Shown here: piece after piece, positions 41,576 to 50,644 of the stretch
Numbering within the stretch: the stretch's first letter is position 1
How the letters are laid out: the number at the start of each line of letters is the position of its first letter
Source: Microbacterium oxydans
GTDB lineage: Bacteria; Actinomycetota; Actinomycetes; Actinomycetales; Microbacteriaceae
Assembly: GCF_000956525.1 (NCBI RefSeq)
Contig: NZ_JYIW01000015.1
Span: 33,313 to 97,312 of the forward strand
Reading direction: 5' to 3'
DNA length: 64,000 nt
The notes under the pieces: model-generated
What the model saw: the letters and a program-made list of their open reading frames with translations, nothing else
The model's database searches: none
Told to the model about the DNA's origin: nothing
Made by a program: the position numbers and the translations under genes

Positions 41576-42474
41576 CCGCCCTCCTGCAGCCGCCGTCCGC
41601 GACGAAGACGCCGCCGACTCCCGCGTCGAGGAAGCGCCGCTCCTTCCGCGCGCTCGAGCCGACCGGCTGGGGCATCGTCGGACGCTGGATCTGGCTGAGC
41701 CTCGCCGGCATCCTCAGCTTCTTCCCCTTCTACGCGATGGTCGTGCTGAGCCTGAAGCCGGGCAAGGTCGTCGAGCTCCCCGGCTCGCTGCTGCCCTGGA
41801 CCGACATCTCCTTCGACGCCTACGAGCAGGTGCTCGCAGGCCAGAACATCCTCGGCTGGCTCGGCAACACGCTGATCTACTCGCTCGTCTCGGTCGTGGC
41901 GGTGCTGTTCCTCTCGGCGCTCGCCGGCTACGCCTTCGCGAAGAAGCGCTTCCGCGGCAAGGAGGTGATGTTCTGGTCGTTCCTGGCGATGGTCATGGTG
42001 CCGTTCCACGTCACCCTCATCCCGACGTTCATCCTGATGGCGAACCTCGGCGGCGTCGACACCTACTGGGGGCTGATCCTGCCCTCGCTCGCGAACGCAC
42101 AGGCGGTGTTCCTGATGCGCCAGTTCATCCAGGGCCTGCCGGACGAGCTGTTCGAGGCCGCGCGCATCGACGGCGCAGGGGAGTTCCGCATCTTCCTGCG
42201 GATCGTGCTGCCGCTGTGCAAGCCGATCCTCGCGACGCTCGGCATCTTCGTCTTCCTGTGGCACTGGAACGACTTCCTGTGGCCGCTCATCATCGCGAAG
42301 TCCAACTCGATGTTCACACTCACGGTCGGCATCTCGTCGCTGCAGCAGCAGAACGTGCCGCTGAGCACCATGCTCGCCGGCTCCGTGGTCGCACTGCTGC
42401 CCATCTTCCTCGCGTACCTGATCGCTCAGCGGTACGTGCAGGAAGGCGTCGCCGGCACCGGGATCAAAGGCTGA
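41572..42474 (+). CDS. Carbohydrate ABC importer permease (MalG type)
   Basis: A 300-aa permease whose ATG at 41572 overlaps the previous stop (ATGA). The EAA loop reads ELFEAARIDGAGEFRIFLRI and the N-terminal ~40 residues are basic and Pro-rich. Six membrane helices are apparent. It completes the importer and is followed 19 bp later by the first catabolic gene, so transport and metabolism are co-expressed. Confidence 0.93.
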   Translation: MTALLQPPSATKTPPTPASRKRRSFRALEPTGWGIVGRWIWLSLAGILSFFPFYAMVVLSLKPGKVVELPGSLLPWTDISFDAYEQVLAGQNILGWLGNTLIYSLVSVVAVLFLSALAGYAFAKKRFRGKEVMFWSFLAMVMVPFHVTLIPTFILMANLGGVDTYWGLILPSLANAQAVFLMRQFIQGLPDELFEAARIDGAGEFRIFLRIVLPLCKPILATLGIFVFLWHWNDFLWPLIIAKSNSMFTLTVGISSLQQQNVPLSTMLAGSVVALLPIFLAYLIAQRYVQEGVAGTGIKG

Positions 42475-42493
42475 GAAGAAGGGAATGCAGCAC

Positions 42494-43537
42494 ATGACTC
42501 AGCACAGCTCCAACACATTCGCCTCGGAGGCGGAGCTCGAAGAGGCCCTGGCCACGCCGAGCGCCGGACTCGTCGAGGACCTCGCGCGGGGCGCGGGCGA
42601 TCTCGTGATCCTCGGCGCCGGCGGCAAGATGGGCCCGACCCTGGCGATGCTCGCCCGTCGCGGCATGGACGCCGCAGGACGACAGGACGATGCGGTCTAC
42701 GCCGTCTCGCGCTTCGGCGACGCCGCGATCCGCGAGCACCTCGAGCGAGCCGGCGTGCACGTCGTCTCGTTCGACCTGATCGACAATGACGACTTCTCGT
42801 CGCTGCCGGATGCTCCGAACGTGGTGTTCATGGTCGGCGCGAAGTTCGGTGCGGCGACCAACGCCTCGTGGGCGTGGGAAGTCAACGCCGCCCTGCCCGA
42901 CCGGGTGGCGCGCCGCTACCGAGACAGTGCGATCTCGGTGCTCTCCACCGGCAACATCTACCCCTTCGTTCCTGCCTCCTCCGGCGGAGCATCCGAAGAG
43001 CTCGCGCCCTCGCCGATCGGGGAGTACGCGCAGTCGTGCCTCGGCCGCGAGCGCGTGTTCGAGTTCGGCGCCCAGGAGCGCGGCACGAAGGTCGCGATCA
43101 TCCGCCTGAACTACGCGGTCGACCTGCGCTACGGCGTGCTCGCCGACATCGGCAGCGCCGTGCACGCCGGGGAGCCGGTCTCGGTCGCCACCGCGAACGT
43201 GAACGTGATCTGGCAGGGCTACGCGAACGAGGTCGTGCTGCGCAGCCTCGTGCACGCGTCGACCGACCCCTTCACGATCAACCTCACCGGCCCCGAGCTG
43301 CTGAGCGTCGAATCCATCGCCCGGCGCTTCGGCACGCTGTTCGACCGCGAGGTCACCCTCGTCGACGAGCCGCTGCCGACCGCGCTGCTCAGCGACGCCC
43401 GACGCTGCATGGCGCTGTTCGGCTACCCCTCGGTCTCGGCCGAGACGCTGATCGGCATGCAGGCCGAGTGGATCGCCGGCGGCCTGCCGATGATCGCCAA
43501 ACCCACCAAGTGGGCCGTGCGGGACGGGAAGTTCTGA
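42494..43537 (+). CDS. NAD-dependent epimerase/dehydratase-like protein
   Basis: A 347-aa extended-SDR-like protein. I chose the ATG at 42494 because AAGGGA lies 11 bp upstream; the ATG nine bases earlier is too close to it. The cofactor loop reads VILGAGGKMGPTLAM. The expected YxxxK appears altered: the active-site area is LSTGNIYPFVPASSG and GEYAQSCLGRERVFE, so Tyr is followed by AQSC rather than a lysine. It overlaps the next gene by one base. A sugar-nucleotide substrate is less likely than a free sugar acid or lactone, given the neighbours. Confidence 0.82.
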   Translation: MTQHSSNTFASEAELEEALATPSAGLVEDLARGAGDLVILGAGGKMGPTLAMLARRGMDAAGRQDDAVYAVSRFGDAAIREHLERAGVHVVSFDLIDNDDFSSLPDAPNVVFMVGAKFGAATNASWAWEVNAALPDRVARRYRDSAISVLSTGNIYPFVPASSGGASEELAPSPIGEYAQSCLGRERVFEFGAQERGTKVAIIRLNYAVDLRYGVLADIGSAVHAGEPVSVATANVNVIWQGYANEVVLRSLVHASTDPFTINLTGPELLSVESIARRFGTLFDREVTLVDEPLPTALLSDARRCMALFGYPSVSAETLIGMQAEWIAGGLPMIAKPTKWAVRDGKF

Positions 43538-44598
43538 TGACGGTGCCGACGCTGCGCCCCGAGGCAGCGGCGACCCTCGCCCGCGGCGCCGTGATCCCGG
43601 CGCACCCCCTCGCGCTCACGGCGGAGCGCACGCTCGACGAGCGCCGTCAGCGCGCGCTCACCCGGTACTACCTCGACGCGGGTGCCGGTGGCATCGCGGT
43701 CGGCGTGCACACCACGCAGTTCGAGATCCGCGACCCGGAGCACGCCCTGTTCGAGCCGGTGCTCGCGCTCGCCGCCGAGGAGCTGGATGCCCGTGCCGGC
43801 GCGGATGTCGTGCGCATCGCCGGCGTCACCGGTGACACCGCACAGGCGGTGGCCGAGGCGCAGCTGGCCCGCGATCTCGGCTACGACGCGGTGCTGCTGA
43901 GCCCCCGCGTCGAGGGCGCAGACGATGCGGCGCTGCTCGACCGAGCGCGCGCCGTCGGCGAGGTCAGCCCGCTGGTGGGCTTCTACCTGCAGACCGCGAT
44001 CGGCGGGCCGGTGCTCGATCGCGGCTTCTGGCGCGAGTTCGCGTCGATCCCCTCGGTGGTGGCCGTCAAGGCAGCGCCCTTCGACCGCTATCGCACGCTC
44101 GAACTCGTGCGTGGCGTCGCCGCCTCCGGTCGTGCAGACGAGATCGCTCTGTACACGGGCAACGACGATGCGATCGTCGCCGACCTGCTCTCGGAGTTCC
44201 ATGTCGATTCGCCGACGGGGGAGCGCGCGCTGCGTTTCGTCGGCGGGCTGCTCGGGCAGTGGGCGGTCGGCACGAGGGCGGCGGTCGCGCTGCTCGAGCA
44301 GGCGCGTCGGGCGATGGCGGGGGATGCCGAGGCGTACCTCGGACTCGGGCTCATCGCCTCCGACATGGTCGACGTGAACCAGGCCGTGTTCGACCCGGCG
44401 AACGACTTCCACGGCGTGATCGCCGGCGTGCACGAGATGCTCCGCCAGCAGGGGCTGCTCGACGGCGTCTGGTGCCTCGACCCCGACGAGGGGCTCTCGC
44501 CGGGACAGGCAGAGGAGATCGAACGCGTGCGTCGCGAGCACCCCGCACTGAATGATGACGCGTTCATCGCCGAGCACCTCGAGGCGTGGTTGCGATGA
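43537..44598 (+). CDS. Dihydrodipicolinate synthase-superfamily lyase
   Basis: A 353-aa TIM-barrel protein whose ATG shares a base with the previous stop (TGATG). The N-terminal GAVIPAHPLALTAERTLDE resembles the DapA/NanA opening. The Schiff-base lysine is probably that in VVAVKAAPFDRYRT. Members cleave or dehydrate 2-keto sugar acids to give pyruvate or a semialdehyde. It is co-transcribed with an epimerase-like protein and oxidoreductases, consistent with a keto-deoxy sugar-acid aldolase. The C-terminal ~70 residues extend beyond usual DapA length. Confidence 0.83.
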   Translation: MTVPTLRPEAAATLARGAVIPAHPLALTAERTLDERRQRALTRYYLDAGAGGIAVGVHTTQFEIRDPEHALFEPVLALAAEELDARAGADVVRIAGVTGDTAQAVAEAQLARDLGYDAVLLSPRVEGADDAALLDRARAVGEVSPLVGFYLQTAIGGPVLDRGFWREFASIPSVVAVKAAPFDRYRTLELVRGVAASGRADEIALYTGNDDAIVADLLSEFHVDSPTGERALRFVGGLLGQWAVGTRAAVALLEQARRAMAGDAEAYLGLGLIASDMVDVNQAVFDPANDFHGVIAGVHEMLRQQGLLDGVWCLDPDEGLSPGQAEEIERVRREHPALNDDAFIAEHLEAWLR

Positions 44599-45593
44599 GC
44601 GCCTCCAGCGTCGTCGCGGCCGTCTCGGCGGAGCTCTGCACGGAGTTCTTCGCCGAGGCCGATGTCGAGCGCCTGCACGCCGTGGCGGCGAGGCTCGGCG
44701 GATCGTTCCAGCGCGTCGACCGGCTGGCGGATGCCGAGCTCGGCAGTGCACGCGTCGTCATCACGAGCTGGGGTGTCGGTCCGTTCGACGCGGCGATGCT
44801 GGCGACCATGCCGGCGCTGCAGCTCGTGGCGCACACCGGCGCGTCGATCAAGGCCTTCGCGACCGAGGAGCTGTTCGATCGCGGCGTCGCGGTGACCCAG
44901 GCGGGCGCGGCGATGGCGCGGCCGGTGGCCGAGGTGTCGCTGGCCTTCACGCTCGCACTGCTGCACCGGATCCCCGAGCTGCACAACGCGGTGCGCGCTG
45001 GCGGGTGGTACGACGCGGCTGCGGTCGGCGCCCAGCACGAGATCTCGGGCGCACCGATCGCGGTGATCGGTGCGTCGCGCACCGGTCGCGCGTACCTGAC
45101 GATGATCAGCGCCCTCGGCGCCGAGCCGCTGCTGGTCGATCCGACGCTCGATGCGGATGCCGCAGCTGCCCTCGGCGCAGAGCTCGTCTCGCTCGACGAG
45201 GCGCTGCAGCGGGCGCGCATCGTCGCGGTGCACGCGCCGACGCTGCCGGAGACGCACCACCTGATCGGCCGCCGCGAGCTCGCCCTGCTGCGCGACGGCA
45301 CCGGTCTGGTGAACACGGCGCGGTCGTGGCTGGTCGACGAGGCCGCACTGGTCGATGAGCTGCGCAGCGGACGGATCAGCGCCGCGATCGACGTGTTCGA
45401 CGAAGAGCCGCTCGCGGCCGACAGCCCGCTCCGTTCGCTGCCGGGGGTGCTGCTCACCCCGCATCGGGCAGCCGGCACGACCGAGGGCCGTCGTCGCGGT
45501 GGGCGCATCGTCGTTGACGACATCGATGCCTTCGCCGACGGCAGGCCGCTCGAGCATGCGATCGACCGTGCCCAGTTGTCCTCGATGGCATGA
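44595..45593 (+). CDS. D-isomer-specific 2-hydroxyacid dehydrogenase
   Basis: A 332-aa NAD-dependent enzyme overlapping the upstream gene by ATGA. The Rossmann part has VIGASRTGRAYL (a GxSxxG variant of GxGxxG). The catalytic residues Arg in VNTARSW, Glu in VFDEEPL and His in LTPHRAAGT are present. It should interconvert a 2-keto acid and the D-2-hydroxyacid, for example a sugar-derived 2-keto acid. It is translationally coupled to both neighbours. Confidence 0.88.
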   Translation: MSASSVVAAVSAELCTEFFAEADVERLHAVAARLGGSFQRVDRLADAELGSARVVITSWGVGPFDAAMLATMPALQLVAHTGASIKAFATEELFDRGVAVTQAGAAMARPVAEVSLAFTLALLHRIPELHNAVRAGGWYDAAAVGAQHEISGAPIAVIGASRTGRAYLTMISALGAEPLLVDPTLDADAAAALGAELVSLDEALQRARIVAVHAPTLPETHHLIGRRELALLRDGTGLVNTARSWLVDEAALVDELRSGRISAAIDVFDEEPLAADSPLRSLPGVLLTPHRAAGTTEGRRRGGRIVVDDIDAFADGRPLEHAIDRAQLSSMA

Positions 45594-46540
45594 CCGGGTC
45601 ACCGCTGCGCGTCGCCTTCGCGGGGCTCGCGCACTCGCATCCGTCGACGGATGCCGCCACGATGCGAGCGCTCGGAGCGGAGGTCGTCGGCGTGCACGAT
45701 GCGGATGCGTCCTCGAGCGTCGAGTTCGCGGCGCGCTTCGGCGGTGCGGCGGTGACCTCGGTCGACGAGCTGCACGCGCTGCGACCCGACCTGGTGATCG
45801 CGACGCCACGCCCGCACGAGGTCGTGCCGTTCCTGCGGGCGCTCACGGTCGACGGCGGCGCACCGCTGTTCCTGAACAAGGTCGTGGCCGCGACCGACGA
45901 GCAGCTCGCAGCGCTCGACCGGGTGATCGATGCGGCCGCCGCTGCTGTGGGCACGAGCTCGCCGCTGCGCTTCGCCCCCGCGCTTCGCGCCTTCGCCGAC
46001 GGCATCCGCTCGGACGAGGTGCTGAGCATCCGGGTGCTGGCGCAGCACGACAACGCGGCCTTCCAGCTGCCGGGCCGCTCGTGGCAGGACGACCCGGCGC
46101 TCGGCGGCGGCACCCTGGTGACGGTCGGTGTGCACGCGTGGGAGATGCTCGACGTCGTCGCGCCGGGTGCCGAGCTGCTCGGCGGATCGGGCTGGACTCG
46201 CAGATCGCCCGGGTCGTCCACGCGGTCAGAGGATGCCGGTGGGCTCGACGGTCTGCTGCGGGTCGGGAATGATGCGGTGCCGATCCAGGTGCTGATCACC
46301 GGCGTGCCAGGGCCCGACGCGTACGGCATCGAGGTCGTGACGGCATCCGGCATCAGCTCGCTCGCCCTGTCGACGGATGACGCGAACGAGTCGCTCGGCT
46401 TCCGAGGTCTGGGGAGCGCGCTGCTCGCCGAGAGCGCGCACCGTCGCGTCGCGGCTCCCTGGGCCGAGGCGCGCACCGTCGTCGCGAACACGATCCGCGC
46501 GGCCGGGCTGGCGAGGGCGCCAGACCCGGCCTCGGAGTGA
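45590..46540 (+). CDS. Gfo/Idh/MocA-family oxidoreductase
   Basis: A 316-aa protein overlapping the previous gene by ATGA. The N-terminal Rossmann segment reads VAFAGLAHSHPSTDAATMRA. The usual EKP motif appears as FLNKVVAAT, so the proline-containing loop is changed. GGGTLVTVGVHAWEML matches the substrate domain. The altered EKP motif may mean an unusual cofactor or substrate, or a non-catalytic role. It is the third Gfo/Idh gene in the locus. Confidence 0.82.
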   Translation: MTGSPLRVAFAGLAHSHPSTDAATMRALGAEVVGVHDADASSSVEFAARFGGAAVTSVDELHALRPDLVIATPRPHEVVPFLRALTVDGGAPLFLNKVVAATDEQLAALDRVIDAAAAAVGTSSPLRFAPALRAFADGIRSDEVLSIRVLAQHDNAAFQLPGRSWQDDPALGGGTLVTVGVHAWEMLDVVAPGAELLGGSGWTRRSPGSSTRSEDAGGLDGLLRVGNDAVPIQVLITGVPGPDAYGIEVVTASGISSLALSTDDANESLGFRGLGSALLAESAHRRVAAPWAEARTVVANTIRAAGLARAPDPASE

Positions 46541-46565
46541 GGGACGGCACCACGGAACGGCCTGT

Positions 46566-46638
46566 CCGGAGCTTCCGCTCCGGCACTGGGGGCCTTGGGG
46601 ACTGACTGGAACAACCCGCGCGACCGTCGAGTCGCGCG
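46566..46638. promoter_or_regulatory. Hairpins upstream of the beta-helix gene
   Basis: CCGGAGC-TTCC-GCTCCGG (46566-46583) and CGCGCGAC-CGTCGA-GTCGCGCG (46617-46638) are two perfect short hairpins. They fill the 132-bp gap before the beta-helix gene. They may terminate part of the upstream transcript or act as an operator; the second is a symmetric 22-bp palindrome. Confidence 0.45.
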
Positions 46639-46672
46639 CAGGAGCGGCGCACCGCCGCGAGGAGGACACACC

Positions 46673-48823
46673 ATGACGTATCAGGAGAACACCGACACGG
46701 CAGCTCTGCGCAGCAGGCGCATGCTCCTCGCGGGCTTCGGCGCCGCGGCCATCGGCGGCGTCGCAGCCGTCGCCACCACCGCACCGGCGCAGGCCGCAGG
46801 GCCGGTCGCGCCGCTGAGCTCGTCGAGCTCGAAGTCCGTCGGCAACGCGGGACTCGCGACCGACCTGCCTTCGCTCAAGGGCAAGAACGGCGACCTCGTC
46901 CGCACGGCCGGCTACGCCACCCCCGGAGACGGCGGCGACGGCCTGTACCGCTTCGTGAAGAAGGATGCCCCCGCCGTGAACGGCGGCACCGTGATCGCAG
47001 CGCGCAAGGAGGGCGTCTGGGTGCTCGTGCACGCCGGCGTCGTGGACTTCCGGGCCTTCGGCATCTTCGATGCGAGCGTGCCCGCCGACGACGCGCTCGA
47101 CGCGATGGTCGGCGACGCCGCGATCCACCGCATCGAGGCGCACACCGATCTGAACTTCGTGCGCCGGCACCGCTTCACGCGGTCGAACCTCGCCTTCGAC
47201 TTCGGCAACCACCTGATGACGACGCAGGGGATCGAGAACGCACCGAAGGACGACCCGTTCGCCGCGGTCATGTTCTTCCGCGGCGAGGTGACGGATGCCG
47301 TGCAGGAAGCCCGCCTGAACGAGACCGTGCCCGATCTCGCCGACATCTTCCCGGTCGCGGACTCCTCGTTCTTCACGGTGGGCGACTGGTACGCCGCCGA
47401 GGTGAACGCGCTCACCGGCCGCTGGGAGCGCGAGCTGCAGCGCCTCGTGCAGGTGACGCAGATCGTCGACGGCACCCACATCAGGGTCAACTACAAGAAC
47501 GGCTGGCCGCTCGGCAAGGACCGCACGATCACCTGGCGTCGCGTCGTGCCGGTGCAGGACGTGACGGTCTCGAACCTGAAGTTCCTCGGCACCGGCACCG
47601 ATGAGTACACGGGCTCGCATCCGCTGGCGTTCGAGTACGCGGTGCGCTGCGATGTCGACCACATCGACGGCACCGGCACGTTCTGGCCGCTCATCCAGCG
47701 CCGCTGGAACACGTACTACTCCACCGTGAGCTGCACGCTGAAGAACCCGACCTCGGTCACCTGGGGCGGCGCCGGCTACCTGACGCAGCAGATCTACTGC
47801 CTGTACGGCTACGTCGCCAACTGCCACACGGCGAATGCGCGGCACCTGAACGACTTCACCGCGAGCGCCTATTGCCTGGTCGAGAACTGCCATGGCGACG
47901 GAGACGATCAGGGCCCGTTCGTGACGCACGGGCAGTACGAGCACGACCTCACCTACACCGGCAACTCGGGCCTCATGACGTTCGCGAACTCCGGTGCGGC
48001 CTGGGGATCCGCGGCGAAGCGCATCACGGTGCGCAAGCACGTGTGCTCGTGGTTCGTCGCCAGGGTGCGCATCACCGACCTCACGCTCGAAGACGTGCAG
48101 GTGATCGGCAAGCCCTCGCTCGCGGGTTCCGGGATGCTCTGGATCAACGCCGACGGTGCGCAGCTGCGCGGCTGCACGGCATCCGACACCCTCATCATCA
48201 CGCAGCAGTCGGATGCCTCGGCGCGTCCCAACGTCATCGCCGACTCGCACTTCACGTTCGTCGCGGCCGGCGGTGAGCTCACGAGCGCCGCGGTCACGAC
48301 GCCGGTGACGTTCGTCGACACGGTGCTCAGCGGCGTCGGCGGACTGAAGATCACCGGGCCAGGCGCCGTGACGTTCCGCGGGTCGACGCTGACGGCTGCC
48401 GATGATGCGGTGCCGATGGTCTCGTCATCCGCCCGGCTGCGGTTCGAGGGGTCGACGCTGCGCAACGCCAGGGTGGCTGCGGCGCGCGGTGAGCGCCAGG
48501 CCGTCGAGGTCGCTGGCTCCGATGTGGCGACCGTCGGCGGCACGGGCATCGCGCGCACCGGTGCCGGCGAGCTGCACGTCACGCTGTCGGACAGCACGTT
48601 CCGGGCGGAGGGCGCCGCGACCCACGTCGCGATCAAGACCGGCGCCACGCACTACCGGGCCGTGGGCAACCGTTTCGAGGGCGGGGCGATAGAGCTCGCC
48701 GACGGTGCATTCGGGTCGTCGTCGACGCTGATCCACACGGCGAACGTCGAGTCCGGCGTGACCCGTGCGGCGTTCCCCGCCGAGGGCGACCGCGTCGTCG
48801 ACACGGCGAACATCGCGGTCTGA
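46673..48823 (+). CDS. Tat-exported right-handed beta-helix protein, possible polysaccharide lyase/hydrolase
   Basis: A 716-aa protein with a GAGGAGG ribosome site. The N-terminus carries a twin-arginine signal (SRRMLLAGFGAAAIGG) and an AQA-type cleavage site near residue 42, so it is exported folded. After a GDLVRTAGYATPGDGGDGLY phage-tailspike-like opening, the remainder is repetitive short strands ending in N/D/G turns, the pattern of a parallel beta-helix. I recognise no exact catalytic motif. Such proteins are often pectate-lyase-like or glycan-binding. Placement after an importer and sugar-acid enzymes suggests it attacks the polysaccharide whose fragments the locus uses. Confidence 0.78.
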   Translation: MTYQENTDTAALRSRRMLLAGFGAAAIGGVAAVATTAPAQAAGPVAPLSSSSSKSVGNAGLATDLPSLKGKNGDLVRTAGYATPGDGGDGLYRFVKKDAPAVNGGTVIAARKEGVWVLVHAGVVDFRAFGIFDASVPADDALDAMVGDAAIHRIEAHTDLNFVRRHRFTRSNLAFDFGNHLMTTQGIENAPKDDPFAAVMFFRGEVTDAVQEARLNETVPDLADIFPVADSSFFTVGDWYAAEVNALTGRWERELQRLVQVTQIVDGTHIRVNYKNGWPLGKDRTITWRRVVPVQDVTVSNLKFLGTGTDEYTGSHPLAFEYAVRCDVDHIDGTGTFWPLIQRRWNTYYSTVSCTLKNPTSVTWGGAGYLTQQIYCLYGYVANCHTANARHLNDFTASAYCLVENCHGDGDDQGPFVTHGQYEHDLTYTGNSGLMTFANSGAAWGSAAKRITVRKHVCSWFVARVRITDLTLEDVQVIGKPSLAGSGMLWINADGAQLRGCTASDTLIITQQSDASARPNVIADSHFTFVAAGGELTSAAVTTPVTFVDTVLSGVGGLKITGPGAVTFRGSTLTAADDAVPMVSSSARLRFEGSTLRNARVAAARGERQAVEVAGSDVATVGGTGIARTGAGELHVTLSDSTFRAEGAATHVAIKTGATHYRAVGNRFEGGAIELADGAFGSSSTLIHTANVESGVTRAAFPAEGDRVVDTANIAV

Positions 48824-48837
48824 CGTGCGTTCGTGGT

Positions 48838-49022
48838 GGGGGCGCTTCGACAGGCTCAGCGACCCAGTCGGCGCCCCCGTCCTCCCCTGGGTCCCTGAGC
48901 TTGTCGAAGGGCCCCGGCACCTCTGGGCCCCCGACCACCTCTGGGTCCCTGAGCTTGTCGAAGGGCCCCGCCACCGCTGGGTCCCTGAGCGCCTCTGGGT
49001 CCCTGAGCTTGTCGAAGGGCCC
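48838..49022. repeat. Repeat family A array in an intergenic gap
   Basis: One CTTCGACAGGCTCAGCGACC copy is followed by three inverted CCTGAGCTTGTCGAAGGG copies with variable CCTCTGGGTCCC spacers. The last copy touches the SDR stop codon at 49023. The whole 199-bp gap 48824-49022 is repeat sequence. Confidence 0.85.
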
Positions 49023-49850
49023 CTACCGCCCGACGAGCTCGGCACTGCGCTGCCAGAGCGCCTCCGCGAGCGCGGCATCCTCAGCCTGCGGGTTGACCTT
49101 GCTGCTGAGTGTGCGCTCGTCGTAGTAGGCACCGGAGAACCAGGTCTCGTCGGGCGTGCCTTCGATGAACCAGCGCAGGATCGCGCCGCCCTCGTCGGTG
49201 CCGGTGAGCAGGATGCGGCCGAGGAAGCTGCGGTAGATCACCCGCATGATGCTCGACGAGTCGGCGGCGAAGTTGGTCCGAACGGTGCCGGGGTGGAACG
49301 CGACCGAGCTCAGTCCATCCGCATGGAACTTCGTGTGCAGGCTCTTCGTGAAGAGCACGTTCGCGAGCTTCGCGTCGCCGTAGGCCTTGTTGGCGCTGTA
49401 CTTCTTGGTGTTGTCGAGGTCGTCGACGTCGATGTGACCGAAGAGGCGGTGGCCGACGCTCGAGGTGTTGATGACGGCGGCATCCGATGCCAGCAGGGTC
49501 GGCAGCAGCAGGTTCGTCAGCAGGAACGGCGCGAGGTGGTTGACCTGGATGGTCTTCTCGAAGCCGTCGACGGTCGGCGTGCGGTCGCCGAAGATGCCGC
49601 CTGCGTTGTTCGCCAGCACGTCGATGCCGTCGTCGCCCACCGCGTCGGTGAGCTTCGCGGCGAGTTCGCGCACGTCGTCGAGGCGGGCGAAGTCGGCGGT
49701 GAAATGCTCGGCGCCGGTCTCGTCGGCGACGGCCTTCGTCTTCTCTGGCGATCGTCCGACGAGGATCAGTCGATTGCCGGATGCGGCGAGCTGGCGAGCG
49801 GCGGCTGCGCCGATCCCGTCGGATGCTCCGGTGATGACGATCGTGCTCAT
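49023..49850 (-). CDS. SDR-family oxidoreductase (retinol-dehydrogenase-like)
   Basis: A 275-aa SDR with cofactor loop TGASDGIG, NNAGGIF, Ser in NTSSVGH and the active-site YGDAKLANV. Its length and motif order fit the WWOX/retinol-dehydrogenase-like branch rather than sugar dehydrogenases. The start overlaps the GntR stop (ATGA), so it is co-expressed with the regulator, but its role in sugar-acid metabolism is unclear. The stop codon directly abuts a repeat A array. Confidence 0.87.
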   Translation of the reverse strand: MSTIVITGASDGIGAAAARQLAASGNRLILVGRSPEKTKAVADETGAEHFTADFARLDDVRELAAKLTDAVGDDGIDVLANNAGGIFGDRTPTVDGFEKTIQVNHLAPFLLTNLLLPTLLASDAAVINTSSVGHRLFGHIDVDDLDNTKKYSANKAYGDAKLANVLFTKSLHTKFHADGLSSVAFHPGTVRTNFAADSSSIMRVIYRSFLGRILLTGTDEGGAILRWFIEGTPDETWFSGAYYDERTLSSKVNPQAEDAALAEALWQRSAELVGR

Positions 49851-50506
49851 GCGGGGTCTCCATCGGTCGGGGTGATGCGTTCGACTGCGCGAGTGACGTG
49901 CTCCGCGATCACGGTGCGTGCCTGCTCCGGGTCGCCGCTGGCGATCGCGTCGACGATCTCCTGGTGGCTGCGCACGTGCTGCTGCTGTTCTTCGACGCCG
50001 AGCGCATCGTTCGCGGCGCGGATGAATCCGGCGATGCGGCCGCGCAACTGCGAGCTGATCTCGTCGAGGAAGCGGTGCTGCGCGAGGTCGGCGAGCGTCT
50101 CGTGGAACCGTCGGTCCTGCCGCAGCACCTCATCGATGTCGCCGGGGGCGGCTGCGCCCATCGCATCGACGATCGCGCCGAGGCGGGCTGCGGCATCCGC
50201 GTCCCACCGCTCCTGCACCCGGATCGCCATGAACTGCTCGAGCACGATGCGCAGGCTCGAGATCTCTTCGAGGTCGGATGCCGTGAGCTCGGCGACCCGC
50301 GCTCCGCGCCGTGGCTCTCGCACGATCAGGCGCTCTTCCGCCAGGCGGGTCAGCGCCTCGCGTACCGGGATGTGGCTGACGCCGAGCCGTTGGGCGAGCG
50401 TGCGTTCGACGAGCCGTTCGCCCGGCGCGAGCTCACCCGAGTGGATCGCGGCGCGCAGCTCATCGGCCACCTGCTCGGCGACGTTCCGGTCTGACACGGT
50501 GCGCAT
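49847..50506 (-). CDS. GntR-family regulator (FCD type) of the sugar-acid locus
   Basis: A 219-aa regulator starting at the ATG at 50506. The winged helix spans about 5-70 (ELAPGERLVERTLAQRLGVS, VREALTRLAEERLI). The FCD domain has the metal-binding Asp/His pattern (DRRFHETLADLAQHRFLDE, SHQEIVDAI). It is divergent from the ceramidase-like gene, with TGCTATGGCATC between them at 50567-50578. A matching TGCTATAGCATC at 55879-55890 lies before the dehydrogenase operon. It probably represses both and responds to a sugar acid, as UxuR, ExuR and DgoR do. Confidence 0.9.
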   Translation of the reverse strand: MRTVSDRNVAEQVADELRAAIHSGELAPGERLVERTLAQRLGVSHIPVREALTRLAEERLIVREPRRGARVAELTASDLEEISSLRIVLEQFMAIRVQERWDADAAARLGAIVDAMGAAAPGDIDEVLRQDRRFHETLADLAQHRFLDEISSQLRGRIAGFIRAANDALGVEEQQQHVRSHQEIVDAIASGDPEQARTVIAEHVTRAVERITPTDGDPA

Positions 50507-50564
50507 GGGGATCCCTCTCCGAGCCGCCGGCCGAGGGGCATCACGACCGTCACGCGCTCGCACC

Positions 50565-50578
50565 GATGCTATGGCATC
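50565..50578. promoter_or_regulatory. GntR operator, copy 1
   Basis: GATGCTATGGCATC at 50565-50578 is a palindrome with GATGC/GCATC arms. It shares TGCTATRGCATC with 55879-55890. Located 59 bp upstream of the GntR ATG and 67 bp upstream of the ceramidase-like gene. Confidence 0.7.
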
Positions 50579-50644
50579 CGTCGCTGAGCTTCCTGACGCC
50601 AGCGGCCGTGCGTCGGCGTCGTCCGTCAGAGGAGAGGAACCCCG

